34,403 bases of DNA from JAUIAI01 sp049680625. GTDB lineage: Bacteria; Pseudomonadota; Gammaproteobacteria; Burkholderiales; Burkholderiaceae_E. Under the pieces are notes generated by a model. The model ran no database searches. It was not told where the DNA came from and was given only the letters and a program-made list of their open reading frames with translations. The DNA lies in contig JBAUID010000133.1 of NCBI GenBank assembly GCA_049680625.1, positions 1-34,403 on the forward strand. The letters are read 5' to 3'. Shown here piece by piece: positions 8,412-16,768 of the stretch. The translations under genes and the position numbers were made by a program. The first letter of the stretch is position 1. Each line of letters begins with the position of its first letter.

Positions 8412-10694
8412 TTAGACAGGCTCTAGTTTGGCCACGGACAGAGCCAGCCACTTGGTTCCAGACGGCCCAAAATTCACCTGGGCCCGGGCATCAGCCCCCT
8501 GGCCTTCCAGCTCAACAATCACCCCTTCGCCAAATTTATTGTGGGCAACATTCATGCCGATCCGAAAACCGTTTTCGCTGCGCTGCTTGTTGCGCGGTTC
8601 GCTGTAGCGCACCGAGCCAAGCCCCTCCCAGGCTGCGCCGGAGCCGGTAGCCCAGGCAGCACCGCCGGTTTGCGGGGACAACCACTTTAAAGAGCCTTCG
8701 GGTAACTCGTCAAAAAAGCGCGATCGCATACTGTAGCGCGTCTGACCGTGCAACATGCGGGTCTGCGACATCGACAAATACAAACGCTGCCGTGCCCGGG
8801 TAATTGCAACATACATCAGGCGACGCTCTTCTTCGAGACCTTCAATTTCGGTCACCGAGTTTTCGTGCGGAAACAAACCGTCTTCAAGCCCGGTAATAAA
8901 TACGGCGTCAAATTCCAGGCCTTTGGCGGCGTGTACCGTCATTAGCTGCAAAGCATCAGTACCCTCGGTAGCCTGGTTGTCCCCGGCCTCAAGCGATGCG
9001 TGACTTAAAAAGCCGGCCAGGGGGGTCATCATTGTGTCAATTGGCTGCCCGGTTTGCGGGTCCAGGATCTGCGGCTCCTGATCAGCAATAACGGCAGTCT
9101 CGGCCTGCGGAGCGCTGGCGTTACTGACCCCAAGACTGGCCGGCGTATCGCGTGCGACGCTCGCATCCGCCAGGTAAGCCGCCGCCGCATTTACCAGTTC
9201 GCGTAAGTTCTCAATGCGATCCTGGCCATCTTTGTCAGACTCAAAATGGCTGATCAGACCCGAGGTTTCAATAACGTGCTCTACCATCTCGGGCAGGTTC
9301 AGCTGGCGGGTGTCACGATGCAACTGCTGAATCAAGTGCACAAAAGCACCGACCCGGCTACCCGCCGCACCAGTCATTGACGAGGCGGCGTCAAACAAAC
9401 TGCAGCCGTTGGCCCGGGCCGCGTCGGACAGGTTTTCAACACTGCGGGCACCAATTCCGCGTGCCGGGAAGTTCACCACCCGTAAAAATGCGCCCTCATC
9501 ATTCGGGTTTTCAATCAGGCGAAGATAGGCAAGCGCGTGTTTAACCTCCAGGCGCTCAAAGAACCGCAGGCCACCGTAAACCTTATAAGGAATACCGGCT
9601 GAGAACAACGCATGCTCGAGTACGCGCGACTGCGCATTGGAGCGATACAGAATGGCGACATCACTGCGTAGCATGCCTTCGTTAATCAGTCCGCGCACCT
9701 CTTCGAGTAACCACTGCGCTTCCTGACCGTCAGTCGCCGCCTCATATACCCGAACCGGTTCACCAGAGCCGGCATCGGTCCAGAGGTTTTTGCCCAGGCG
9801 CTTCTGATTATGATCAATCAGCGCGTTGGCACAATCGAGTACGTGGGCGCAAGAGCGATAGTTTTGCTCCAGCTTGATCAGGTTGCGGACGTTAAATTCA
9901 CGCTCGAAAGCTGCCATGTTGCCAACATTGGCACCACGAAACGCGTAAATACTCTGGTCGTCATCACCCACGGCAAATACCGAAGCCGCTTTACCCCCGA
10001 GCATTTTTAACCACTTGTACTGCAGGTTGTTGGTGTCCTGGAACTCATCAACCAGGATATGTTGAAACCGCTGCTGGTAATGCTCACGCAGCGGTTCGTT
10101 GCGTTCGAGTAGTTCATAGCTGCGCAGCAGCAATTCGGCAAAATCGACAACCCCTTCACGCTGACACTGGTCGTCGTAGACTTGATACAGTTCTACCAAC
10201 CTGCCCGTGTAGTCGTCGACAATTTCGATATCCCCTGCCCGCATACCATCTTCTTTGGCACTATTCACAAAGTACTGCAGGTTTTTGGGCGGGTATTTAT
10301 CAGTATCCACATTGGCCGCTTTCAGCAGGCGCTTGATGGCGCCCAGCTGATCTTGCGAGTCGAGAATCTGGAAAGTCTGCGGCAAAGCGGCATCCTGGTA
10401 GTGCGCCCGCAAGAAGCGATTGCACAAGCCATGAAACGTGCCGATCCACATGCCGCGGGTATTAATTGGCAGCATGGCCGAGATTCGGGTGTTCATTTCC
10501 CGGGCCGCTTTATTGGTAAAAGTAACAGCCAGAATGCTTTGCGGGCTGACCTGCCCGGTTGAGATCAACCACGCAATTCGGGTGGTCAGTACCCGGGTTT
10601 TGCCACTACCCGCGCCAGCGAGAATCATGGCGTGCTGCGGTGGCAAGGTGACTGCGTCACGCTGCGGTTCGTTAAGATTTGCCAGTAAGTCCAT
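8412..10694 (-). CDS. uvrD: DNA helicase II, UvrD
   Basis: A 760-residue superfamily 1A helicase acting 3'-5' in nucleotide excision repair and mismatch repair. Walker A GAGSGKT is at 27-33. The Walker B motif DEFQDTN, GDDDQSIYAFRGA, the motif V region MTVHAAKGLEF and motif VI RRLMYVAITRAR are all intact. It is slightly longer than E. coli UvrD (720). An acidic, low-conservation stretch before motif V (about residues 535-580) accounts for much of the difference. The C-terminal tail (VAHNKFGEGVIVELEGQG...) is the usual Tudor-like UvrD/PcrA end that contacts RNA polymerase and partners. The start MDLLANLNEPQRDAV is typical. A perfect LexA box sits directly upstream, so expression should be SOS-regulated. 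Confidence 0.97.
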   Translation of the reverse strand: MDLLANLNEPQRDAVTLPPQHAMILAGAGSGKTRVLTTRIAWLISTGQVSPQSILAVTFTNKAAREMNTRISAMLPINTRGMWIGTFHGLCNRFLRAHYQDAALPQTFQILDSQDQLGAIKRLLKAANVDTDKYPPKNLQYFVNSAKEDGMRAGDIEIVDDYTGRLVELYQVYDDQCQREGVVDFAELLLRSYELLERNEPLREHYQQRFQHILVDEFQDTNNLQYKWLKMLGGKAASVFAVGDDDQSIYAFRGANVGNMAAFEREFNVRNLIKLEQNYRSCAHVLDCANALIDHNQKRLGKNLWTDAGSGEPVRVYEAATDGQEAQWLLEEVRGLINEGMLRSDVAILYRSNAQSRVLEHALFSAGIPYKVYGGLRFFERLEVKHALAYLRLIENPNDEGAFLRVVNFPARGIGARSVENLSDAARANGCSLFDAASSMTGAAGSRVGAFVHLIQQLHRDTRQLNLPEMVEHVIETSGLISHFESDKDGQDRIENLRELVNAAAAYLADASVARDTPASLGVSNASAPQAETAVIADQEPQILDPQTGQPIDTMMTPLAGFLSHASLEAGDNQATEGTDALQLMTVHAAKGLEFDAVFITGLEDGLFPHENSVTEIEGLEEERRLMYVAITRARQRLYLSMSQTRMLHGQTRYSMRSRFFDELPEGSLKWLSPQTGGAAWATGSGAAWEGLGSVRYSEPRNKQRSENGFRIGMNVAHNKFGEGVIVELEGQGADARAQVNFGPSGTKWLALSVAKLEPV

Positions 10695-10696
10695 GG

Positions 10697-10712
10697 CTGT
10701 GATTTTACACAG
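10697..10712 (-). promoter_or_regulatory. LexA (SOS) box upstream of uvrD
   Basis: The sequence CTGTGATTTTACACAG (plus strand) is a perfect CTGT-N8-ACAG LexA site with an AT-rich centre. It lies 2 bases upstream of the uvrD start codon at 10694, where the ribosome binding site would be. LexA bound here would block initiation or elongation of uvrD transcription. No Shine-Dalgarno sequence is visible besides it. E. coli uvrD is also a LexA target. Confidence 0.8.
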
Positions 10713-10755
10713 TAATTGCCAGTGCTAATGGCGACGGCGAATCTTATCTGCGCCC

Positions 10756-10790
10756 AGCGACCCGTCGCTTAAAAGCGGGGATCCCGCTCA
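10756..10790 (-). terminator. Tandem hairpins with short U-tract after the SulP gene
   Basis: Reading the minus strand, a 6-base-pair GC-rich stem (AGCGGG with CCCGCT, 10774-10788) begins in the stop codon of the SulP gene and runs into TTTT. A second perfect hairpin, AGCGAC-GG-GTCGCT (10756-10769), follows at once. This is a plausible intrinsic terminator for the soe-SulP transcript, insulating it from uvrD. The U-run is only four bases, so efficiency is uncertain. Confidence 0.55.
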
Positions 10791-12095
10791 ATGATGACCG
10801 TCCTCTTTTCGCCGGGTCGGTCCGACAATCCGGTTCACAACAAACCAGGCGATCAGGCCTGCGACGACAGCCACTTCCAGCGAAATGCTCAGGGTCAGCA
10901 AGAAAGTTACCAGCCAGCCGGCAAAGTCGGCCCAGCGTTTGCCGCGCAATGCCCGTCGCGCGTAGGCAAAATCCATCAACGTCCAGGCGACAACCACCAG
11001 CAGGCCGGCAATGACGGCCATTGGCAGATAGGCAAACAATGGTGAAACAAATGCCAGCAGCCCCACCAGAAAGACACCCGCACTAATCGCTGCCAGCGGC
11101 GTTCGGGCGCCAGCCTCCACGTTTACCCCGGAGCGATTGAAAGAACCGGAGGTTGGATAAGACGAGAAAAAACTCCCGGCGACGTTGGCCAGACCCTGGG
11201 CAAGAATTTCCTGGGTGCCCGATATCGACCGGTTGCGGCGCAGCGCCATGGCAGTGGCAATCGACATGGCTTCAGCCAGGGCCAGCAATGTCATGATCAG
11301 GCTGGGCACCAGCAGGCTGATCACTGTGGTCGGCGAAAAATCGGGCATCGACAGTGGCGGCAAAGCCCCGGGCAGTTTTGACATACTGCTCAATGCCCAG
11401 CCTTCACCCAGTACGGCCTGTAATCCGAAGGCCAGTGCCGAACCCGCCACCACCCCAACCAGCATGTAGGGAATCATCGCACCAAGCTTGCGCTTTGCAA
11501 CGATACAGGCCAGCACTGTAAATAACGCCACCGTGGTTGGCGCTGCACTCATGTTGGTGAAGTCGTGCACCAGACCCACAACGGTCTCGGTGACCGACAT
11601 CCCGCGTTCCCACTCGAAACCAAAAAAATGCCTGATCTGGGAATTAACAATCAGAATGGCCGCTCCGGTGGTGAAGCCCACAATTACCGCGTGGGGGATT
11701 TTGCTGACATACCGCCCCAGGCCAGAAAGGCCGATCAGTAACTGCCAGAAACCAACCATAAAAGCCAGGGTGATCACCAGGGAAACATAGGCATCACTAC
11801 CGGCAACCGCAAGCGGGCCGACCAGGGCCAATACGGTGAGTGAAATGGCGTTGGCCGGGCCGGTAACCATTTGCCGGCTGGACCCGAACAAGGCCGCGAC
11901 AATACAGGGGATCATCGCGCTGTATAAGCCATACTGCGGTGGCATACCAGCAAGCGTCGCGAAAGCCACCCCCTGGGGCAGCACCACGACCGCGCCGGTC
12001 AGCCCGGCAAGCAAGTCGGCACGTAAGCCACCGGATTTGCGCAACTCGGGCAGCCAGGCCAAAAACGGCAGTAGTCGAATTAACGCCCGGGCCAC
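10788..12095 (-). CDS. SulP family anion transporter lacking a STAS domain
   Basis: A 435-residue membrane protein of the SulP (SLC26) family, which moves sulfate, bicarbonate and other anions. Residues 1-60 hold the family start (DLLAGLTGAVVVLPQGVAFATLAGMPPQYGLYSA). The segments TGPANAISLTVLAL and GLANVAGSFFSSYPTSGSFNRSGVN are also typical. The protein stops after the last membrane segment (VAGLIAWFVVNRIVG) with a short charged tail, so the C-terminal STAS regulatory domain of most bacterial SulP proteins is absent. The start is a GTG at 12095; an in-frame stop lies just upstream. It is 56 bases downstream of soeC on the same strand, so it probably belongs to the soe operon and could export sulfate or import an anion. 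Confidence 0.88.
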   Translation of the reverse strand: MARALIRLLPFLAWLPELRKSGGLRADLLAGLTGAVVVLPQGVAFATLAGMPPQYGLYSAMIPCIVAALFGSSRQMVTGPANAISLTVLALVGPLAVAGSDAYVSLVITLAFMVGFWQLLIGLSGLGRYVSKIPHAVIVGFTTGAAILIVNSQIRHFFGFEWERGMSVTETVVGLVHDFTNMSAAPTTVALFTVLACIVAKRKLGAMIPYMLVGVVAGSALAFGLQAVLGEGWALSSMSKLPGALPPLSMPDFSPTTVISLLVPSLIMTLLALAEAMSIATAMALRRNRSISGTQEILAQGLANVAGSFFSSYPTSGSFNRSGVNVEAGARTPLAAISAGVFLVGLLAFVSPLFAYLPMAVIAGLLVVVAWTLMDFAYARRALRGKRWADFAGWLVTFLLTLSISLEVAVVAGLIAWFVVNRIVGPTRRKEDGHH

Positions 12096-12151
12096 GTTGT
12101 CATCGCATCAGTTTTAAAGTTAGTCGAGTTTTCAGGATTGTCGAACGCAGC

Positions 12152-13054
12152 TCAGACCCTGGCGCTGCCATGGTACAAACGCACCACGTGTTTCGCCTGT
12201 GCAAAGAACAACCAGCGTTCCACGAACAGACCCGCCAGGCACGACCCAAGCGCAACCCAGGCAAGCCACGGCGCAAAAATTGCGATCAACATCGGGATAA
12301 CAAAAGCCAGTACCCACATCAGTAGCGTAAGAGTTACAGCAGTAGCCGGCGCCACATCAAAACCAAACTCCCGGGTCAGGAAATTCTCGTGGGTGTGACC
12401 GACATCAAGCAACTTTGGTCGACCCCAGCTCTGCTTAAGCGCATCGGATAATGAAATGCCGGCATCAGCGTCGAACTGGGTCTGATGCATAAACTTCACC
12501 AAGGCAGCCGCTACCAGGCAGACCAGCGCTAGCCAGCGAATAACCAGTGCAGCCACGTCAGGCATCAGAGCCATCAGCAGTAAAGCGCCTGCCATCAAGC
12601 CGAACAACGGATACAAAGCAATAGTCTGCCAGTTGTTCCATCGTGGAATGGTTTTCAGGCAGGCGTAAATCATCGCGGTGCAAATCAACACAACAAGTGC
12701 CAGTGCAATGACAACCAGGCCCATAACCAGCGCCAGCCCGCTCCAGCCATTGGCCAGGGCAAGCGCATAAACAGCAACAATGGGATAAATCAAAACCGCA
12801 AATACCCCTTCGCGAGACAACCAGGAGGTCGCAAAGCGTGTGAACGCTCGCCAGGCATTTTTGGGGTTGGCCAAATGCTGGGTGGAGGACAACAGGCCAG
12901 CGGTCAGCAAGACCATCGCAATCGCCAGGGCCATCCACCAGGCGGTGGACGGCTCAGTGCTGTGGGCCAGCCGTGCCATCACCAGCCAGATCAGCAGCCC
13001 CAGGCCGGTTCCAGAACTGACGGTAAAAAAAATAACCGATAACGCAGGTTTCAT
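12152..13054 (-). CDS. soeC: Membrane anchor subunit of a molybdoenzyme, SoeC/DmsC-like
   Basis: A 300-residue, very hydrophobic protein with about eight membrane segments, matching the DmsC-type anchor family. The start MKPALSVIFFTVSSGTGLGLL is typical of these anchors. It holds the enzyme at the inner membrane and passes electrons to or from quinone. The ATG overlaps the stop of soeB by four bases (ATGA), which indicates translational coupling. The conserved EFGFDVAPATA segment near residue 230 and a GHTHENFL stretch just before it are the most distinctive parts. The SoeC name rests on the gene order and the character of the catalytic subunit; a tetrathionate or DMSO reductase anchor would look similar. 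Confidence 0.75.
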   Translation of the reverse strand: MKPALSVIFFTVSSGTGLGLLIWLVMARLAHSTEPSTAWWMALAIAMVLLTAGLLSSTQHLANPKNAWRAFTRFATSWLSREGVFAVLIYPIVAVYALALANGWSGLALVMGLVVIALALVVLICTAMIYACLKTIPRWNNWQTIALYPLFGLMAGALLLMALMPDVAALVIRWLALVCLVAAALVKFMHQTQFDADAGISLSDALKQSWGRPKLLDVGHTHENFLTREFGFDVAPATAVTLTLLMWVLAFVIPMLIAIFAPWLAWVALGSCLAGLFVERWLFFAQAKHVVRLYHGSARV

Positions 13055-13818
13055 AAGGACACCAGCTTGTTAACAATAGTCGATACGCGTTCGCGCAAGC
13101 CCGGCCTGGCCTGCGCGACCCGCGAGATATCCACCTGGGGCATCTGGCGAGGCGCCAGGTAATGATTTAGCGGTTTGTAATCAAGGTTGTCGAGCATACC
13201 AACCCGTTCGCGGTCTTTCGAACGCTGGGAAACTACTGACTCCGGGTCGTCGTAGTCACCAAAAAATCGCGCATGTGCCGGACATGCCAGCACACAGGCA
13301 GGCTGACGCTCAGCTTCGGGCAACTCTTCGTCGTAGATCCGATCAACACATAGCGTGCATTTGCGCATCACGCCCTGGTCTTCGTCGAGTTCGCGGGCAC
13401 CGTAGGGACAAGCCCATGCACAGTAGTTGCACCCCATGCATTTTTCGGGATCAACCAGGACAATGCCGTCTTCGGCACGTTTATAAGATGCGCCGGTCGG
13501 ACAGACCGTCACGCACTCGGCTTGTTCACAATGCATACACGACATCGGGACGTTTATTGTCTTGGATAAATTCCAGTGCCCACCTTGCTCAGGGGCTTGT
13601 TTCATTGCCGCAGTGTTGGGCGCGGCGGGCGCCGGGTCTGCGGCAACTTCATACTGACGTATCCGGTTAAACCAGACACCAGACGGTTGATTACCCTGGG
13701 GGTCGTAGTCGGGTGCGCCACCGGCCATCGCGGACGATCCGTTCCACTCTTTACAGGCAACAGCACACGCGTGGCAGCCAACGCAGGTATCAAGGTCAAT
13801 GAGTAAGCCAAGTTTCAA
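13051..13818 (-). CDS. soeB: Four-cluster iron-sulfur subunit, SoeB/DmsB-like
   Basis: A 255-residue ferredoxin-type electron-transfer subunit with cysteine motifs for four [4Fe-4S] clusters: CVGCHACAVAC at 12-22, CMHCEQAECVTVCPTGA in the middle, CMGCNYCAWACPYGA, and the split CTLC...ACVLACPAHARFFGD. It carries electrons between the molybdenum subunit and the membrane anchor. The start is a TTG at 13818, supported by GGAGAG six bases upstream and by the family start MKLGLLIDLDTCVGC; no ATG fits. It begins 11 bases after soeA and overlaps soeC. There is no signal peptide, as expected for a cytoplasmic complex. Confidence 0.85.
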   Translation of the reverse strand: MKLGLLIDLDTCVGCHACAVACKEWNGSSAMAGGAPDYDPQGNQPSGVWFNRIRQYEVAADPAPAAPNTAAMKQAPEQGGHWNLSKTINVPMSCMHCEQAECVTVCPTGASYKRAEDGIVLVDPEKCMGCNYCAWACPYGARELDEDQGVMRKCTLCVDRIYDEELPEAERQPACVLACPAHARFFGDYDDPESVVSQRSKDRERVGMLDNLDYKPLNHYLAPRQMPQVDISRVAQARPGLRERVSTIVNKLVSL

Positions 13819-13829
13819 ATGTCTCTCCG

Positions 13830-16685
13830 TTACGCTTTTTTGCCGGCGGCCAGCGGCCCCAGTTGTGGCCAGCTGCCAGTTTCACCGGGTGCTGCCTTAC
13901 GCAGCCGTACTTTCAAGTCGTACCAGGCGGCCTGGCCGGTAATAGGGTCAGAATTGGTAATGCTTCGTTCACCCCCCGATTTGGGCAGGCTCTCGCTAAT
14001 CAGGTGATTCAGTAAAAATCCATTGGTTGCTTCCGCAGCGCCAGGCTTAAGGCCCCAGGCACCGGACATTTTGCCAATTGCATTCCACGTCCAGACAGTG
14101 TTCTCTTCACAACCGGCCATGGTGCGCATCTGGCAGCGAATTTTTCCGTTGCGCGATTCAACCCAGACCCAGTCGTCATCTGCCAGGCCAAGGCGGGCCG
14201 CTGTCTTGTCATTTACGTAAAGATAATTCTCGCCAAGAATCTGGCGCAGCCAGGCATTTTGAGAATCCCATGAGTGGTACATGACCATCGGACGCTGGGT
14301 AATCGCGTGCATGTCATAACCCTCGTTGGCTTTCTCAGCCGTCTCGCCGGTAGTTTCAAGCGGACCATACCAAACCGGCAGCGGATCAAAGTAACGGGTC
14401 AGGCGCTCCTGGTCGACCGAGTCTGGTGGCCGGGGCCCGTCGTACAAGCCCTGGCCGGCAAGCCGGAACTTTTGCAATGGCTCCGAATAGATCTGCATCA
14501 CTATCGGATCAGCCGCCGGAATGAAACCGAACTCGGTCGATTTCTCCAGGTAGGCCTGGTTGATGCCCCGGTTGTATTGCATGTCGTCCGGCCACTTCCA
14601 TTCAAAGAAGCTCTTGTTCTTAATATAGTCGTCCCACTGATTCTGATTGGGTTCGCCGCGAATTGCCTTGTTGCCATCTTTGCCGCGAAAACCACCCAGG
14701 AAACCCATGCCAGGCGCTTTTTCCCAGTTCACGATAAAGTCGTTGTAGCCGGTGTACTTGGCTTTGCCTTCTTCGTTTACGAAGGCTGGAAACTCGAGCC
14801 TTACTGCCAGGTCAACGAGCACTTCCTGCCACGGTCGAACATCGCGATCAAGGGCGACCACCGGATGCCGAATCGCATCAATCACCGCGTCTGGCTCAGA
14901 TATTGGCCGGTCAAGTATCGAAATTGCGTCGTAGCGTTCTAAGTAAGTGGTGTCCGGCAACACCAGGTCGGCATAACGAACGGTCTCTGAATCAAACGCA
15001 TCAGAGACGGCGATGTACGGGATCTTGTAGTTACCGTCGTCACCCTTGGCAGTCAGCATCTGTTGTGTCTGCTCGGTATTCATCGCCGAGTTCCACGCCA
15101 TGTTGGCCATGAATAAAATCAAGGTATCAATTGGGTACGGGTCACCTTTGACCGCGTTATGAATCACCATATGCATCATGCCGTGAGCAGCAATTGGGCT
15201 TTCCCATGAGTAAGCTTTGTCAAGCCGCAACGGCTTGCCGTCTTCATCAATAGCCAGCTCTTCCGGACGAGTCGGAAAACCAAGTGGTGGCTTGGCCAGC
15301 GCTTTGGATGCAGCAGCCATCAGCTCAGCATCATTCTCGGGCAGGATCGGCGGCGGAACAGCACGCGGAAACGGTGCTTTCGAGCGAAAATTACCCGGGC
15401 CATCCAGCGCACCAAGCAACATTTGAATCAAGTGCAGGGCGCGACAGGTTTGAAACCCGTTGGAATGCGCCGAGATGCCGCGCATCGCAAACATGGCAAC
15501 CGGACGGCCAACCACTTTGTCATGCTGATTTCCCCAGACATCAGTCCAGGCAATCGGCAATTCGATGGTTTCTTCAAATGCGACCGCAGCCATTTCGAGG
15601 GTCAGCTTTTCAATCTGCGCGGCCGGAACCCCACATTGTTCAGCCACAGCTTCAGGCGCATACGACGGATCAAGGTAACGCTCTGCCATCATCGACATCA
15701 CGGTCTGAACTTTCTTGCCCTCGTAAGTGCCCGCCAGATCGAAGCGTCCGAACAATGCCGGTTTCACCCCTTTGGCCAGGGCTGACGGTGCCCCGGTACC
15801 CTGGTCAAACACCAGCGGCTGGCCTTCGGCATTACGTAAAAACAAGCCGTCTTGTGAGGTACCCGGTGCGTCGATCACGAGCCAGGGTGCATTGGTCGTG
15901 CGCACCAGGAACTCCCAGTCAAACAGTTCGCGGCTCAGCAATACATGAACCATGGCCAGTGCCAGCAAACCGTCAGTGCCGGGCCGGATCGGCACCCATT
16001 CATCGGCAATTGCCGAGTAACCGGTGCGCACCGGATTGACCGACACAAACTTGGCGCCGTGGCGCTTGAGTTTTTCGAGGCCAATTTTTATCGGGTTACT
16101 CGAGTGATCTTCGGCGACCCCCCAGAGCATGAAATACTTAGCGCGATCCCAGTCTGGCGCGCCAAACTCCCAGAACGAATAGCCAATTGAGTACAAACCC
16201 GCAGCCGCCATGTTCACTGAACAAAAGCCACCATGAGCCGCCCAGTTGGGCGTACCAAACTGTTGTGCCCACAACCCGGTTAGCGCCTGCATCTGATCTC
16301 GGCCGGTAAAAAACGCCAGTTTGCGCGGATCGGTCTCGCGAATTTTTTGCAGGCGTTTAGTCAGCTCATCCAGGGCTTCGTCCCAGGAAATTGCCTCGAA
16401 CTCTCCGGAACCCCTGGCAGAGCCCTTCTTGCGGCGCAATGGCTGCTGCAATTTTCCCGGTGAATATTGCTTCATGATGCCGGCGCTGCCTTTGGCGCAC
16501 AACACACCCTGGTTGACCGGATGTTCGGCAGTGCCCTGGATAAAACGAACCTTACCCTCTTCGAGGGTAACCTGGATACCGCAACGACAGGCGCACATGT
16601 AACACGTGGTGTGGGCCACGGTCTGTTTGGCGTGGGTGTCGAACTTGATGGGCTGGCTGGATGCTGGAACGGTAGGTGTAGTCAT
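13830..16685 (-). CDS. soeA: Molybdopterin catalytic subunit, probable cytoplasmic sulfite dehydrogenase SoeA
   Basis: A 951-residue member of the bis-MGD molybdoenzyme (DMSO reductase) family. The N-terminal [4Fe-4S] site is visible as C28, C31, C35 and C63 (TTCYMCACRCG then GVLCAKG). The likely Mo ligand is C155 in AHGGFCSVN, as in polysulfide/thiosulfate-type enzymes rather than the Ser of DMSO reductase. There is no twin-arginine signal, so it should stay in the cytoplasm. TTCYMCACRCG, HPVNQGVLCAKGSAGIMKQYSP and the soeABC order match sulfite:quinone oxidoreductases described in Allochromatium and Ruegeria. The ATG at 16685 is preferred over the adjacent in-frame GTG at 16688; neither has a good Shine-Dalgarno. 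Alternative: another cytoplasmic sulfur or organic-acid molybdoenzyme of the same clade. Confidence 0.8.
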   Translation of the reverse strand: MTTPTVPASSQPIKFDTHAKQTVAHTTCYMCACRCGIQVTLEEGKVRFIQGTAEHPVNQGVLCAKGSAGIMKQYSPGKLQQPLRRKKGSARGSGEFEAISWDEALDELTKRLQKIRETDPRKLAFFTGRDQMQALTGLWAQQFGTPNWAAHGGFCSVNMAAAGLYSIGYSFWEFGAPDWDRAKYFMLWGVAEDHSSNPIKIGLEKLKRHGAKFVSVNPVRTGYSAIADEWVPIRPGTDGLLALAMVHVLLSRELFDWEFLVRTTNAPWLVIDAPGTSQDGLFLRNAEGQPLVFDQGTGAPSALAKGVKPALFGRFDLAGTYEGKKVQTVMSMMAERYLDPSYAPEAVAEQCGVPAAQIEKLTLEMAAVAFEETIELPIAWTDVWGNQHDKVVGRPVAMFAMRGISAHSNGFQTCRALHLIQMLLGALDGPGNFRSKAPFPRAVPPPILPENDAELMAAASKALAKPPLGFPTRPEELAIDEDGKPLRLDKAYSWESPIAAHGMMHMVIHNAVKGDPYPIDTLILFMANMAWNSAMNTEQTQQMLTAKGDDGNYKIPYIAVSDAFDSETVRYADLVLPDTTYLERYDAISILDRPISEPDAVIDAIRHPVVALDRDVRPWQEVLVDLAVRLEFPAFVNEEGKAKYTGYNDFIVNWEKAPGMGFLGGFRGKDGNKAIRGEPNQNQWDDYIKNKSFFEWKWPDDMQYNRGINQAYLEKSTEFGFIPAADPIVMQIYSEPLQKFRLAGQGLYDGPRPPDSVDQERLTRYFDPLPVWYGPLETTGETAEKANEGYDMHAITQRPMVMYHSWDSQNAWLRQILGENYLYVNDKTAARLGLADDDWVWVESRNGKIRCQMRTMAGCEENTVWTWNAIGKMSGAWGLKPGAAEATNGFLLNHLISESLPKSGGERSITNSDPITGQAAWYDLKVRLRKAAPGETGSWPQLGPLAAGKKA

Positions 16686-16721
16686 CACAAAATATTAGAA
16701 GATTCGACTCATTTAGAAAAC

Positions 16722-16734
16722 TGAGTAATACTCA
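16722..16734. promoter_or_regulatory. Palindromic T-N11-A operator candidate for the LysR regulator
   Basis: TGAGTAATACTCA is a perfect 13-base palindrome around a central A and fits the LysR-type T-N11-A rule exactly. It sits in the 83-base gap between soeA (minus) and the lysR-type gene (plus). A further ACTCA half-site at 16707-16711, toward soeA, pairs with the TGAGT arm. The layout of one strong site plus a flanking half-site near the target promoter is typical of LysR activation sites. Confidence 0.6.
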
Positions 16735-16768
16735 ATCCTTATATCAATAATACTTATATAGAACCCCT

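Noticed and set aside
10697..10712. CRP or FNR-type site in the uvrD upstream palindrome
   Set aside because: The TGTGA and ACACA arms are separated by only 4 bases instead of 6, while the site is an exact match to CTGT-N8-ACAG.
14274..14942. 222-codon plus-strand frame opposite soeA
   Set aside because: It lies wholly within the conserved molybdoenzyme gene and is a shadow of its codon pattern.
12152..16685. Respiratory DMSO or tetrathionate reductase
   Set aside because: The catalytic subunit lacks a twin-arginine signal and has a likely Cys rather than Ser at the molybdenum ligand position, so a cytoplasmic SoeABC-type enzyme fits better.
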